64,000 nt of DNA. It comes from Rheinheimera sp. MM224. GTDB lineage: Bacteria; Pseudomonadota; Gammaproteobacteria; Enterobacterales; Alteromonadaceae. Position numbers and translations under genes: made by a program. The DNA is taken from assembly GCF_947090785.1 (NCBI RefSeq), contig NZ_OX352320.1, positions 2,586,001-2,650,000 on the forward strand, in the 5' to 3' direction. The notes beneath the pieces were generated by a model. It was not told the DNA's origin. It worked only from the letters and a program-made list of their open reading frames with translations, and ran no database searches. This document shows positions 10,116-18,210 of this stretch, in pieces. Within the stretch, counting starts at the first letter, position 1; each line of letters opens with the position of its first letter.

Positions 10116-11074
10116 TATTTTCTCTTTAACTTTTCCAGCACGCTGCTTAACGCCTTATCCAAAGGCGCTTCGCAGGTTAATAAATTGCCAGTGCCCGGAT
10201 GGGTAAAGGTCAGGGTTTTAGCATGCAAATACAAACGGTTTAAACCAAGTTTCTGCATTTGTGAGGTAAATTCGTTATCACCGTATTTATCATCACAGGC
10301 AATGGCATGACCTTTACAGGCGGTATGTACACGAATTTGGTGAGTACGGCCTGTGACAGGGAAAGCTTCAACTAAAGTGCCTTCCTCATAGCGCTGCAAA
10401 ATTTTAAAGCGGGTTTCTGAAGGTTTACCTAAAGCTTCGTCCACTTTCACCACACGCTCGCCACTTTGTAAGGTGTTTTTACGCAGCGGATCTGTGACTT
10501 TTTTGATTTTGCTGTCCCACTGACCTGCCACTAAAGCCCAGTATTTTTTTTCCACTGTTTTTAAGCGCAGCTGTTCGTGCAGATTGGTCAGCACAGAACG
10601 TTTTTTTGCAATCAATAAACAACCTGACGTATCACGGTCTAACCTGTGTACCAGTTCAAGATGACGGGCGGTTGGACGTAAAGCCCGTAAAGCCTCAATC
10701 ACACCAAAAGATAAACCGCTACCGCCATGCACAGCCATGCCTGTAGGTTTGTTCAGTACAATTAAATCGTTGTCTTCAAAAAGAATATGGCTTTCGAGGT
10801 TTTTCACCATCGCAAGACCAGTCGACACCGGTTCTTTTTCTGGCTCGTCATGAACCACCAGTGGCGGTACCCGCACCTGATCACCGGCTTGCAGTTTGTA
10901 CTCAGGTTTTATTCTTTTTTTATTAACCCGCACTTCACCTTTGCGCAAAACCCGATAAATCACACTCTTTGGTACGCTCTTCAGCCGTGCCATTAAGAAG
11001 TTATCTATGCGTTGACCGGAATAATCGTCTTCTACATCAATATATTGCACCGGAGTTTTGATATTTTCAGTCAT
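10115..11074 (-). CDS. rluC: 23S rRNA pseudouridine synthase RluC
   Basis: Isomerises uridines 955, 2504 and 2580 of 23S rRNA in E. coli. It is 319 aa: an N-terminal S4 RNA-binding domain (about 20-80, RIDNFLMARLKSVPKSVIYRVLRKGEVRVN) followed by the RluA-type catalytic domain. The HRLDRDTSG motif supplies the catalytic Asp near 147. RTHQIRVHTA is the second signature. It is divergent from rne, as in E. coli, and coupled to the HAD phosphatase downstream. Confidence 0.95.
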   Translation of the reverse strand: MTENIKTPVQYIDVEDDYSGQRIDNFLMARLKSVPKSVIYRVLRKGEVRVNKKRIKPEYKLQAGDQVRVPPLVVHDEPEKEPVSTGLAMVKNLESHILFEDNDLIVLNKPTGMAVHGGSGLSFGVIEALRALRPTARHLELVHRLDRDTSGCLLIAKKRSVLTNLHEQLRLKTVEKKYWALVAGQWDSKIKKVTDPLRKNTLQSGERVVKVDEALGKPSETRFKILQRYEEGTLVEAFPVTGRTHQIRVHTACKGHAIACDDKYGDNEFTSQMQKLGLNRLYLHAKTLTFTHPGTGNLLTCEAPLDKALSSVLEKLKRK

Positions 11075-11691
11075 GCGTTTCAGTTACTCTGCTAAGCTTA
11101 AATTAAGTTGCTATTGGTCGCTAATTAGTGGGATAATTATCGGGCTAATTATGCCAAAAATGGCAATTAGGGCGCTCAAAGTGACGTAAGAGAAAATGTG
11201 AGGCACCGTTCGGGAGGCAGATCATACCGAATTCGTTGGGAAAACCAACGTATTTATACTCTGCGGGCGAGAATAACGCTAATTTGTCTGAAGTAATGCT
11301 GCGTAATTTATTACTGACAGAGACAAAACACAGCTTCCGGTCACTTAGGCAAAAAAAAATTGCGACAACGCAGCGCGGTATCGCGCGATCTCTGTGTCAG
11401 ATCACAGCAAAAAACATTTAAGTGCGGCCCTGACAAGGCGGTACAAAATATACTGAAGCAGGTTTAAGTTAGAGTAAGTCGACAAGCGCGCAAACCAGGT
11501 TGGGCCTAGATCCAGCTAAATATGGCAGAGCAAATGCAGTCAACTCCAGGTAATGGTAGCCAGCAAAAGTATAAAATGAGTTAGCTCAAGCATTCCCAGT
11601 CGAGAGACTGCAGCATTGATATGTTTGACCATCTGAAACGCGGACGCAGGATGTCGTTGCGTTGTGGCCTATGTAATAGAGTCACAAAACA
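11075..11691 (+). promoter_or_regulatory. Long rluC-rne intergenic region / rne 5' leader
   Basis: The 617 bases between divergent rluC and rne hold no convincing gene; the 61-codon ORF at 11236-11421 lacks a clear ribosome-binding site. A clean hairpin, CGTTGG / CCAACG with loop GAAAA, is at 11234-11250. In E. coli the 361-nt rne leader folds into hairpins that RNase E itself cuts, giving feedback control. A leader of this size here suggests the same arrangement, but I could not align it to the known rne5 element. AT-rich direct repeats (gctaatta, 11117-11150) may mark promoter sequence. Confidence 0.5.
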
Positions 11692-14600
11692 ATGAAAAGA
11701 ATGTTAATTAACGCCACGCAGGAAGAAGAAATCCGCGTAGCACTTGTCGATGGACAAAAATTATACGACCTGGATATTGAAAGCCCAGGACACGAACAGA
11801 AAAAAGCAAACATCTACAAAGGAAGAATCACCCGGGTTGAGCCCAGTCTGGAAGCCGCTTTTGTTGATTATGGCTCTGAACGCCATGGCTTTTTACCTCT
11901 GAAAGAAATCTCCCGCGAATATTTCCCTGCCGGTTATACCTTTGATGGTCGCCCAAATATTAAAGAAGTGGTCAAAGAAGGTCAGGAAGTTATTATCCAG
12001 ATCGACAAAGAAGAACGTGGTCAAAAAGGCGCAGCCTTAACGACGTTTATCTCTTTAGCTGGTTCTTATTTAGTACTGATGCCTAACAATCCTCGCGCCG
12101 GTGGTATTTCCCGTCGTATTGAAGGTGACGAGCGTCAGGATTTAAAAGACTCGCTGGATCAATTACAACTGCCAGACGGCATGGGTTTAATAGTTCGTAC
12201 CGCTGGTGTGGGTAAATCTCACGAAGAGCTGGATTACGACTTAAAAGCCTTATTAAAGCACTGGTCTGCTATTACTCACGAAGCCCAAAACCGCCCTGCT
12301 CCATTCCTGATCCATCAGGAAAGCAACGTGGTCTTCCGTGCTATTCGTGATTACCTGCGCCGTGACGTCGGTGAAATACTGATCGACAACCCACGTATTT
12401 TCGAAGAAGCCAAAGTTTATATTCAACAGTTCCGTCCTGATTTTGCCCACCGCGTCAAAATGTATCAGGGCGAAGTGCCGCTGTTTATGCACTTCCAGAT
12501 TGAAACTCAGATTGAATCCGCCTTCCGCCGTGAAGTGCGTTTACCTTCTGGTGGCTCTATCGTCATCGACAGCACTGAAGCCTTAACTGCTATTGACATC
12601 AACTCGTCAAAAGCAACTAAAGGCGGTGACATCGAAGAAACAGCCTTTAACACCAACTTAGAAGCAGCCGATGAAATTGCCCGTCAGTTACGTTTACGTG
12701 ACTTAGGTGGTTTGATTGTGATCGACTTCATCGATATGACGCCAGTGCGTCATCAACGTGAAGTAGAAAACCGCTTAAAAGACGCCGTAAAACAAGACCG
12801 TGCCCGCGTTCAGATTGGCCGTATTTCACGTTTTGGTTTACTGGAAATGTCACGTCAGCGTTTACGTCCTTCGTTGGGCGAATCTGCTACTCACGTTTGT
12901 CCACGTTGTCATGGCCGCGGCACTATCCGCAGCACTGAGTCTTCAGCTCTGTCGATTTTACGTTTAATCGAAGAAGAAGCCATTAAAGACAACACCAGTC
13001 AAATTCATGCTCAGGTGCCGGTTTCTGTAGCCACTTACCTGATGAATGAAAAACGTGATTCAGTACGCCGTATTGAAAGCCGTCATGGTATCCGGATTTA
13101 CATCATTCCTAACGAGCATATGGAAACGCCAAACTATGAAGTGACGCGCATCCGTATCGACGAAGAGATTGAAGAGTCCAGCTACAACATGGTGAAAGCT
13201 CCTGCTATCGGCAGTGCTGTCTATCACCCAATCGGCGAAAACGTCAAAGAAAAACCAGCAGTATCCGCCATTAATATGGCTGAAGCTTCTGCCTCTGCGG
13301 CTGCATCACCAGCTCCAACAGCCCGTAAAGTTGAAGTAGCTGAAGTAAAAGATGCAGGCCCTGGTCTGGTCGATTCTGTGGTTGGTTGGTTTAAATCCCT
13401 ATTCGCTGCTGCACCTGCGCCAGAGAAAAAAGTGGAAGAAGCGCCACGCCGCACGAATAACCGTGATAACAACAGACGTCGTAACAACAAGAATCGCCGC
13501 CGTCAGGAAGGGGATGAAAAAGTTGCAAAAGACGACAACGCAGCTCCAGCGAAAGCTGAGCGCACTACTGAGCGTAACCAGGAACAACGAGCTCCAAGAC
13601 AGGATAAACCTCGTCAGGAACGTGGTGAACGCCCGGAACGTGGAGAGCGCACAGAGCGAGCTGAACGTGGTGAACGACCAGAGCGCACTGAAAGACCAGA
13701 ACGTACTGAACGTCCGGAACAGAAGAAACCTGTATCAGAACGTCCAGCTCCGGTCAAAGCCGTAGAACAAGACGAAGAGCACAGCACTAAGATTGTTGAA
13801 CGCCGTCAACGCCGTCAGATGCGCAAGTCTGTACGTCATGAAAAAGAAGGCGTTGAAGCAGTTGCAGTTGAAGTCGCTGTTGTAGCTACACCTGTTATTG
13901 AAACCGCTGTAGTTGCACCTGTCGCCATCGACACTGCTGTAGCGGAAATTGCCGCAACAGTACCAGTCAACGAAGCTGTTGCTGTCACTGAAGCGCCTGT
14001 TCAGACAGATGCTGTTGAAGCTGAAACTGTTGATACTGATGCTGTTGAAAGCACTGATGCGGAAAAAGAAGCAGCTGAAGGCCGTAGCCGCAGCCGTCGT
14101 TCTCCTCGTCATTTACGTGCTGCTGGTCAGAAACGTAAAAAAGAGCAACAGGACCAGGAAGCTGAAGAAGCTTTAGCTGCCCGTTACCCTGAAGATCAGG
14201 ACACTGCGGTCAGCACTGAACAGCAACTGGATCTGCCTATCGCAGAAGAAGTGAAAGAAGCTGCTGTTGTTGAAGCTAAACCAGCTCCAGTCGTTGAAGC
14301 TGCACCTGTTGCTGTTGAAGCAGCTCCGGTCGCTGAAGCTGCACCTGTTGCTGTTGAACCAGCTCCGGTCGTTGAAACTGCACCTGTTGCTGTTGAACCA
14401 GCCCCGGTCGTTGAAGCTGCACCTGTTGCTGCTGAACCAACTCCGGTCGTTGAAGCTGCACCTGTTGCTGAAGAAGCTCCTGTAGTGGAAGCTGCATCAG
14501 TTGCTGTTGAACCAGCTCCTGCCGTTGAAACTGCTCCAGTTGCTGAAGAAGCTCCAAAAGCCAAAACACGTAAAGCGCCTGCGAAAAAAGTAGTAGCTGA

Positions 14601-14832
14601 AGTGAAAGCTCCGGTTGCTGCTGGTAACAGATACGCAAAAATGGTGACTGCGGATATGACTAAACCTGTGGCCAAAGCTGAAGCTCCGGCTACTGTTGAA
14701 GCAGCACCTCAGACAACCAGCATGGATAACAGCGAACGACCACTGGTCATCAGCTCTGAACGTCCTGGTGGCTCTGCCTCTGCCCGTCAGATGAGTGTTG
14801 CTCCTATGACCAAACCTGGTTCAGCTGAATAA
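11692..14832 (+). CDS. rne: Ribonuclease E
   Basis: Essential endoribonuclease and degradosome scaffold, 1046 aa. The N-terminal half is nearly E. coli-like. It has an S1 domain (about 35-125), a 5'-sensor/RNase H region, metal-binding Asp residues in TAIDINSS (near 302) and VIDFIDM (near 345), and the zinc-link CPRC (near 403). The scaffold half keeps several landmarks. These are an amphipathic membrane helix [17 protein letters not shown] (about 556-572), an Arg/Asn-rich RNA-binding tract, a RhlB-site-like [16 protein letters not shown], an AR2-like [16 protein letters not shown], and a C-terminal APMTKP resembling the PNPase-binding end. An ERGERPER tract and 13-residue Ala/Val/Pro repeats lie between them. 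Confidence 0.98.
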   Translation: MKRMLINATQEEEIRVALVDGQKLYDLDIESPGHEQKKANIYKGRITRVEPSLEAAFVDYGSERHGFLPLKEISREYFPAGYTFDGRPNIKEVVKEGQEVIIQIDKEERGQKGAALTTFISLAGSYLVLMPNNPRAGGISRRIEGDERQDLKDSLDQLQLPDGMGLIVRTAGVGKSHEELDYDLKALLKHWSAITHEAQNRPAPFLIHQESNVVFRAIRDYLRRDVGEILIDNPRIFEEAKVYIQQFRPDFAHRVKMYQGEVPLFMHFQIETQIESAFRREVRLPSGGSIVIDSTEALTAIDINSSKATKGGDIEETAFNTNLEAADEIARQLRLRDLGGLIVIDFIDMTPVRHQREVENRLKDAVKQDRARVQIGRISRFGLLEMSRQRLRPSLGESATHVCPRCHGRGTIRSTESSALSILRLIEEEAIKDNTSQIHAQVPVSVATYLMNEKRDSVRRIESRHGIRIYIIPNEHMETPNYEVTRIRIDEEIEESSYNMVKAPAIGSAVYHPIGENVKEKPAVSAINMAEASASAAASPAPTARKVEVAEVKDAGPGLVDSVVGWFKSLFAAAPAPEKKVEEAPRRTNNRDNNRRRNNKNRRRQEGDEKVAKDDNAAPAKAERTTERNQEQRAPRQDKPRQERGERPERGERTERAERGERPERTERPERTERPEQKKPVSERPAPVKAVEQDEEHSTKIVERRQRRQMRKSVRHEKEGVEAVAVEVAVVATPVIETAVVAPVAIDTAVAEIAATVPVNEAVAVTEAPVQTDAVEAETVDTDAVESTDAEKEAAEGRSRSRRSPRHLRAAGQKRKKEQQDQEAEEALAARYPEDQDTAVSTEQQLDLPIAEEVKEAAVVEAKPAPVVEAAPVAVEAAPVAEAAPVAVEPAPVVETAPVAVEPAPVVEAAPVAAEPTPVVEAAPVAEEAPVVEAASVAVEPAPAVETAPVAEEAPKAKTRKAPAKKVVAEVKAPVAAGNRYAKMVTADMTKPVAKAEAPATVEAAPQTTSMDNSERPLVISSERPGGSASARQMSVAPMTKPGSAE
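14296..14490 (+). repeat. 39-bp tandem repeat in the rne scaffold region
   Basis: Five 39-bp units begin at 14296, 14335, 14374, 14413 and 14452. They encode 13-residue units of the form [13 protein letters not shown] with small changes. The register is exact for four steps; the last unit decays into [12 protein letters not shown]. The units lie in the disordered C-terminal half of RNase E, where copy number could vary without loss of catalysis. Confidence 0.9.
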
Positions 14833-14852
14833 GCTGGTTTAAAACCCAAAAG

Positions 14853-14878
14853 AAAGGCCACCGCAAGGTGGCCTTTTT
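14853..14878 (+). terminator. Rho-independent terminator of rne
   Basis: Stem AAAGGCCACC / GGTGGCCTTT with tetraloop GCAA is followed by TTTTT (to 14878). It lies 20 bases after the rne stop. Confidence 0.92.
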
Positions 14879-14918
14879 GTTTAGATTGTCGCAGCGATAG
14901 CTCAATCGCTAAGCGTTT

Positions 14919-15962
14919 TTACTCCGATGCAAAATGCGTCAGTACCTTCTCAAGCACCTGCTGACGAATTTCATCCTGCTCAAACAAGAGTTCATGTTTT
15001 GCGCCTTTAATGACCTGCAAACCACCCACACAACCTGAGTTTGGATTATTTGCCAGTACAGTACAAAACTCTTGCTGCGCTGTAGCTGACACTAGCGTAT
15101 CCAGCTCTGCCTGCATCACCAGCACAGGCATTTTGATCTTGTCTGACTGTTGTTGCATATCAGGTAATACGGCGCAAGCCTGATCCAACCAGCCCCAGGT
15201 TGCGCCACCTAATTGCAGCTGCGGATTGTCCTGATACAAAGTTTGCATCCACTGATAACGCTCTCTCGATCCGGTCAGCTCATTACCTTCAAAAGGCCCT
15301 GCGGCATAAGGCTTGTCCGCAAAACCTGCGTAACCTTCTGTGGAAAACAGTGTCACTGTTGATGCCAGACGACAGGCATCCCACTCGTCATAGGCCAGCT
15401 TGCCATTGATGCCATGCATAGGTGCAGACAAAGCGGCTTTTTGAAATACATCAGGGTGCTGCTGCAAATACAAGGTACTGATAGCTCCACCCATAGAATG
15501 GCCTAGCAGATACAAAGGCAGCTTCTGATCAGCCTGCACTTTTTCAGCCAGTACAACCCGACTTATCAACTGATGCATATCGTCAATATACTGTTGGAAA
15601 TCTTCGATATGACCTTTGTGTGGATTCTCTGTTAAACGAGTCGACAGCCCCTGGCCTCTGTGATCAAACATCAGCACCTGATAGCCCTGCTGCGTCAGCT
15701 CATAAGCGAGTTCCTGATACTTCAGATAAGATTCAGTGCGGCCATTAACCACTACTACAGTGGCTTTCACCACAGTGGGTGTGATGACTACATAATGTAA
15801 GGTGTTGCCATCTGACAACTTCAGTTGCTGTGGTACAACGCCTCGCCAGAAAGGCGCAATCTGCTGTTGATACAAAACAGCGAAGTTATCTGTGGCCTTT
15901 GCCGGGGCTGTATACACGCCACAGAAGAGTGCGGCAGTCAGCAGTGAATAACTCAATTTCAT
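14919..15962 (-). CDS. Secreted alpha/beta hydrolase, lysophospholipase (PldB)-like
   Basis: A 347-aa hydrolase with a signal peptide (about 1-23, cleavage after AKA). The fold signatures are VVVNGRTESYLKY, MFDHRGQGLS and the nucleophile elbow GHSMGGAIS (Ser near 157). An acid in VMQAELDTLVS and a His in KGAKHELLFE complete the triad. This matches the S33/Hydrolase_4 group that includes lysophospholipase L2. It is probably periplasmic or exported and acts on lysophospholipid or monoacylglycerol, by family inference. It follows the beta-lactamase-fold gene by 9 bases, so the two may be cotranscribed. Confidence 0.85.
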   Translation of the reverse strand: MKLSYSLLTAALFCGVYTAPAKATDNFAVLYQQQIAPFWRGVVPQQLKLSDGNTLHYVVITPTVVKATVVVVNGRTESYLKYQELAYELTQQGYQVLMFDHRGQGLSTRLTENPHKGHIEDFQQYIDDMHQLISRVVLAEKVQADQKLPLYLLGHSMGGAISTLYLQQHPDVFQKAALSAPMHGINGKLAYDEWDACRLASTVTLFSTEGYAGFADKPYAAGPFEGNELTGSRERYQWMQTLYQDNPQLQLGGATWGWLDQACAVLPDMQQQSDKIKMPVLVMQAELDTLVSATAQQEFCTVLANNPNSGCVGGLQVIKGAKHELLFEQDEIRQQVLEKVLTHFASE

Positions 15963-15971
15963 AAATGGTCC

Positions 15972-16982
15972 TTATTTGTTCCTGCTCAGCAAGCCGATCA
16001 CTGAATATCTTATTTTGTCATGGTAATACATTGCTCTGGCTAAATCCTTTGGATCCAGCGATTGATTTTCCAGCACAACTAAGGTCAGTTGATGCTGAGG
16101 GAAATGATTAAAAACTGAGACATAACCAGGAATATAACCGCTATGATTCCATTCAACTCCTGCTGCAGTTTGCGAAATTTGCAGCCCATAACTGTAATAG
16201 ACTTCACCCCATCGGTGCGGACGTAACAGCCGTGGTGTTGTCATTTGTTGCAGGCTGGTTTTATTCAGCTGTTGCTGCATGCATAAAGGCAATACTGCAA
16301 CATCAGCGGCAGATGAAATTAAACCACCACTGGGTTCTGCTTCAACCGGCATAAAACCTTTAATGGCTTTTAGTTGCCCCTGCTCTTCATGCCAGCCCTG
16401 ATTTACCACGTCAGCCTTGTTGGCAAAACCAGAGCTGTGCATCTGGCATTGCTGCAATAATTGCTCAGCCAACTCAGCATACGGGCGCTTTGTGACAGCA
16501 GTCAGAATTTGCCCCAACAACTGGAAATTTAAATTGTTATAACGAAACTGACCATAGCTCTGCTGGGTACTGATATCCACCAGTCCAGAACTATGGCTCA
16601 GCAAATCAGCAACTCGTACTGACGCAGTCCAAGGCTGTTTAAGTTCAGGTAAATAGCGTTTTACCTGTGCCTGTAAATCCAGAGTACCATTCTGCACCTG
16701 CTGCATCACTAACAGAGCAGCCAGAGTTTTACTGATGGAGCCAACAAAAAATGCGCTGTGTTGATCAAAAGGCTTACCCTGTGAAGTACTGCCTTGCTGA
16801 TAGTGCCATAAAACTTCTGTCCCTTGCATCAGCAAGGCTGAGCCCTGAAACGCGGGGCGACCTTCCATTTTTTCTTGTATTTGTTTAGTTAAAATTTCTG
16901 CATCAGAGGCTGAAAGTGGCACATCTGCACCCACTGTATAACCGGAGAAAAATAAAAAAGGGATTAAGCTGGCCTTGAACAT
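15972..16982 (-). CDS. Serine hydrolase of the beta-lactamase / class C fold
   Basis: A 336-aa secreted protein (signal peptide about 1-18). It carries the three motifs of the beta-lactamase/DD-peptidase fold: SISKTLAAL (SxxK, near 76-79), YNN (near 141-143) and HSGYIPGY (near 286, in place of KTG). Such family-S12 proteins include D-aminopeptidases, esterases and AmpH/Pbp4-like enzymes. The HSG third motif is common in the esterase and peptidase members, so antibiotic resistance should not be assumed. It precedes the lysophospholipase-like gene on the same strand. Confidence 0.85.
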   Translation of the reverse strand: MFKASLIPFLFFSGYTVGADVPLSASDAEILTKQIQEKMEGRPAFQGSALLMQGTEVLWHYQQGSTSQGKPFDQHSAFFVGSISKTLAALLVMQQVQNGTLDLQAQVKRYLPELKQPWTASVRVADLLSHSSGLVDISTQQSYGQFRYNNLNFQLLGQILTAVTKRPYAELAEQLLQQCQMHSSGFANKADVVNQGWHEEQGQLKAIKGFMPVEAEPSGGLISSAADVAVLPLCMQQQLNKTSLQQMTTPRLLRPHRWGEVYYSYGLQISQTAAGVEWNHSGYIPGYVSVFNHFPQHQLTLVVLENQSLDPKDLARAMYYHDKIRYSVIGLLSRNK

Positions 16983-17063
16983 AAGCTATTGAACTCAAAA
17001 AAGATCATAAAGACAAATGCCAAGTTTACCTTGAGCCTTTGACCTTGTAACCAGAGTCAGAGG

Positions 17064-18083
17064 TTATTTATTCACAGGGAACGCTATTAACCAATCCACA
17101 GCCTCTGTGATCGCAGCAGGCTGCTGAAAAAGCACCAGATGGTCAGACTGTTTAAGCTCTATATACTGACCACCAGAGCGCTCTGCTTGCTGTTTACTCC
17201 AACCATCCCCCTCCTGTTGCCAGGCCAGCAACTGCGTTTTTTGCTCAGGGTTTTGGTTGATTTTTTGTAGCTCAAAATCTGAATTGATCACAGACACTGG
17301 CCGCTTAGTGTAGAAAGGCTGAGCCTGATAGGCATCCAAATCGTCAGCGTAGCTGGCAATTTCTTTCGCCCTGTTTTGTTGACGTTCAATCCGAAGTCGC
17401 TGCTGTGCCATAAAATCAAAATAGGCCCAGTCCATTTGGTCGGCATAGTCTGTCGGAACCAGCTTTTGCACCAGTTGGCGTTCTTGCTGCAGCTTTTTAG
17501 CAGTACGATCTGTCCAGACACCCGTTTTTAACTCAGGTAGAAGTTGTGCCAGATTCGCCTTATACCAGTCGGCTGGATAACCTTTGTACAAAGTAATGAA
17601 ACCTGGCAGAGGAATATCCGGGTCAATCAGCAGCAGCCCCTGGAGCTTTAGTGCAGAATTCTGATGAGCAAATAACAAACTGGATACAGAACTACTGGCA
17701 AAACTTAGCAGCAGGATTTCCGTTTCATTCAACTCAGTCAAAACTAAGGTTAAGTCTTCTGCAAAACGCCTATAGGACGGATTATTTACCTCTGAACTCA
17801 GGCCCTGACCCAATCTGTCTATGGCATAAGTTCGGTATTTTGCGGCCAACACCGGTTGCAGTAAAGCAAACCAGCCACTGTCACTATGCCAGTGCTCATT
17901 GGGGCCAGACAGCAATACGACGGCTGGCCCTTTGTGTTCCAGCCCTGCAGAGCGCAGCTGAAACTCTGCGCCGTCAGCTTTAATGATCCTCACGCCTTCA
18001 GGTAAGGTTTCTGCAGCTTTTACTTCTGCCGTGTTTATCCAGCCTATCACAGCGTAAAACAACAGCCACTTCAACAGTGTCAT
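17064..18083 (-). CDS. Secreted alpha/beta hydrolase
   Basis: A 339-aa protein with a signal-like N-terminus (MTLLKWLLFYAVIGW...). The strand-turn VVLLSGPNEHW and IDRLGQGLSSE fit an alpha/beta hydrolase. The nucleophile elbow is irregular: LLLSFASSSVSSLLFAH, where FASSS stands for GxSxG. SDHLVLFQQP near the end carries the putative His. The ORF runs upstream to 18227, overlapping the divergent regulator. I choose the ATG at 18083, which has GGAG 7 bases upstream and gives a proper signal peptide. The substrate is unknown. The degenerate elbow makes catalytic activity less certain than for the neighbour. Confidence 0.75.
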   Translation of the reverse strand: MTLLKWLLFYAVIGWINTAEVKAAETLPEGVRIIKADGAEFQLRSAGLEHKGPAVVLLSGPNEHWHSDSGWFALLQPVLAAKYRTYAIDRLGQGLSSEVNNPSYRRFAEDLTLVLTELNETEILLLSFASSSVSSLLFAHQNSALKLQGLLLIDPDIPLPGFITLYKGYPADWYKANLAQLLPELKTGVWTDRTAKKLQQERQLVQKLVPTDYADQMDWAYFDFMAQQRLRIERQQNRAKEIASYADDLDAYQAQPFYTKRPVSVINSDFELQKINQNPEQKTQLLAWQQEGDGWSKQQAERSGGQYIELKQSDHLVLFQQPAAITEAVDWLIAFPVNK

Positions 18084-18210
18084 TAGGGTGCTCCATCTAT
18101 AAAACTCTGATGTTGCATCAGAAAAAGACAGTAAGAACACAAGTGTGAAGGACATTTTTATGATAAAAAGCTTACCCTTGGCCAAAGCATCTTTCCGGAC
18201 TTTTTGATCT

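Noticed and set aside
11236..11421. 61-codon ORF in the rne leader
   Set aside because: No ribosome-binding site, and the frame overlaps the hairpin and low-complexity A-rich DNA. A leader peptide cannot be excluded but is unsupported.
14196..14675. 159-codon antisense ORF rich in Ala/Thr/Ser inside rne
   Set aside because: It is the mirror of the 13-residue repeat region; composition follows the sense codons and there is no ribosome-binding site.
15972..16982. Possible beta-lactam resistance gene
   Set aside because: The SxxK, YxN and HSG motifs fit the wider S12 family of esterases and peptidases, and HSG replaces KTG. Nothing in context (no AmpR-type regulator) supports resistance.
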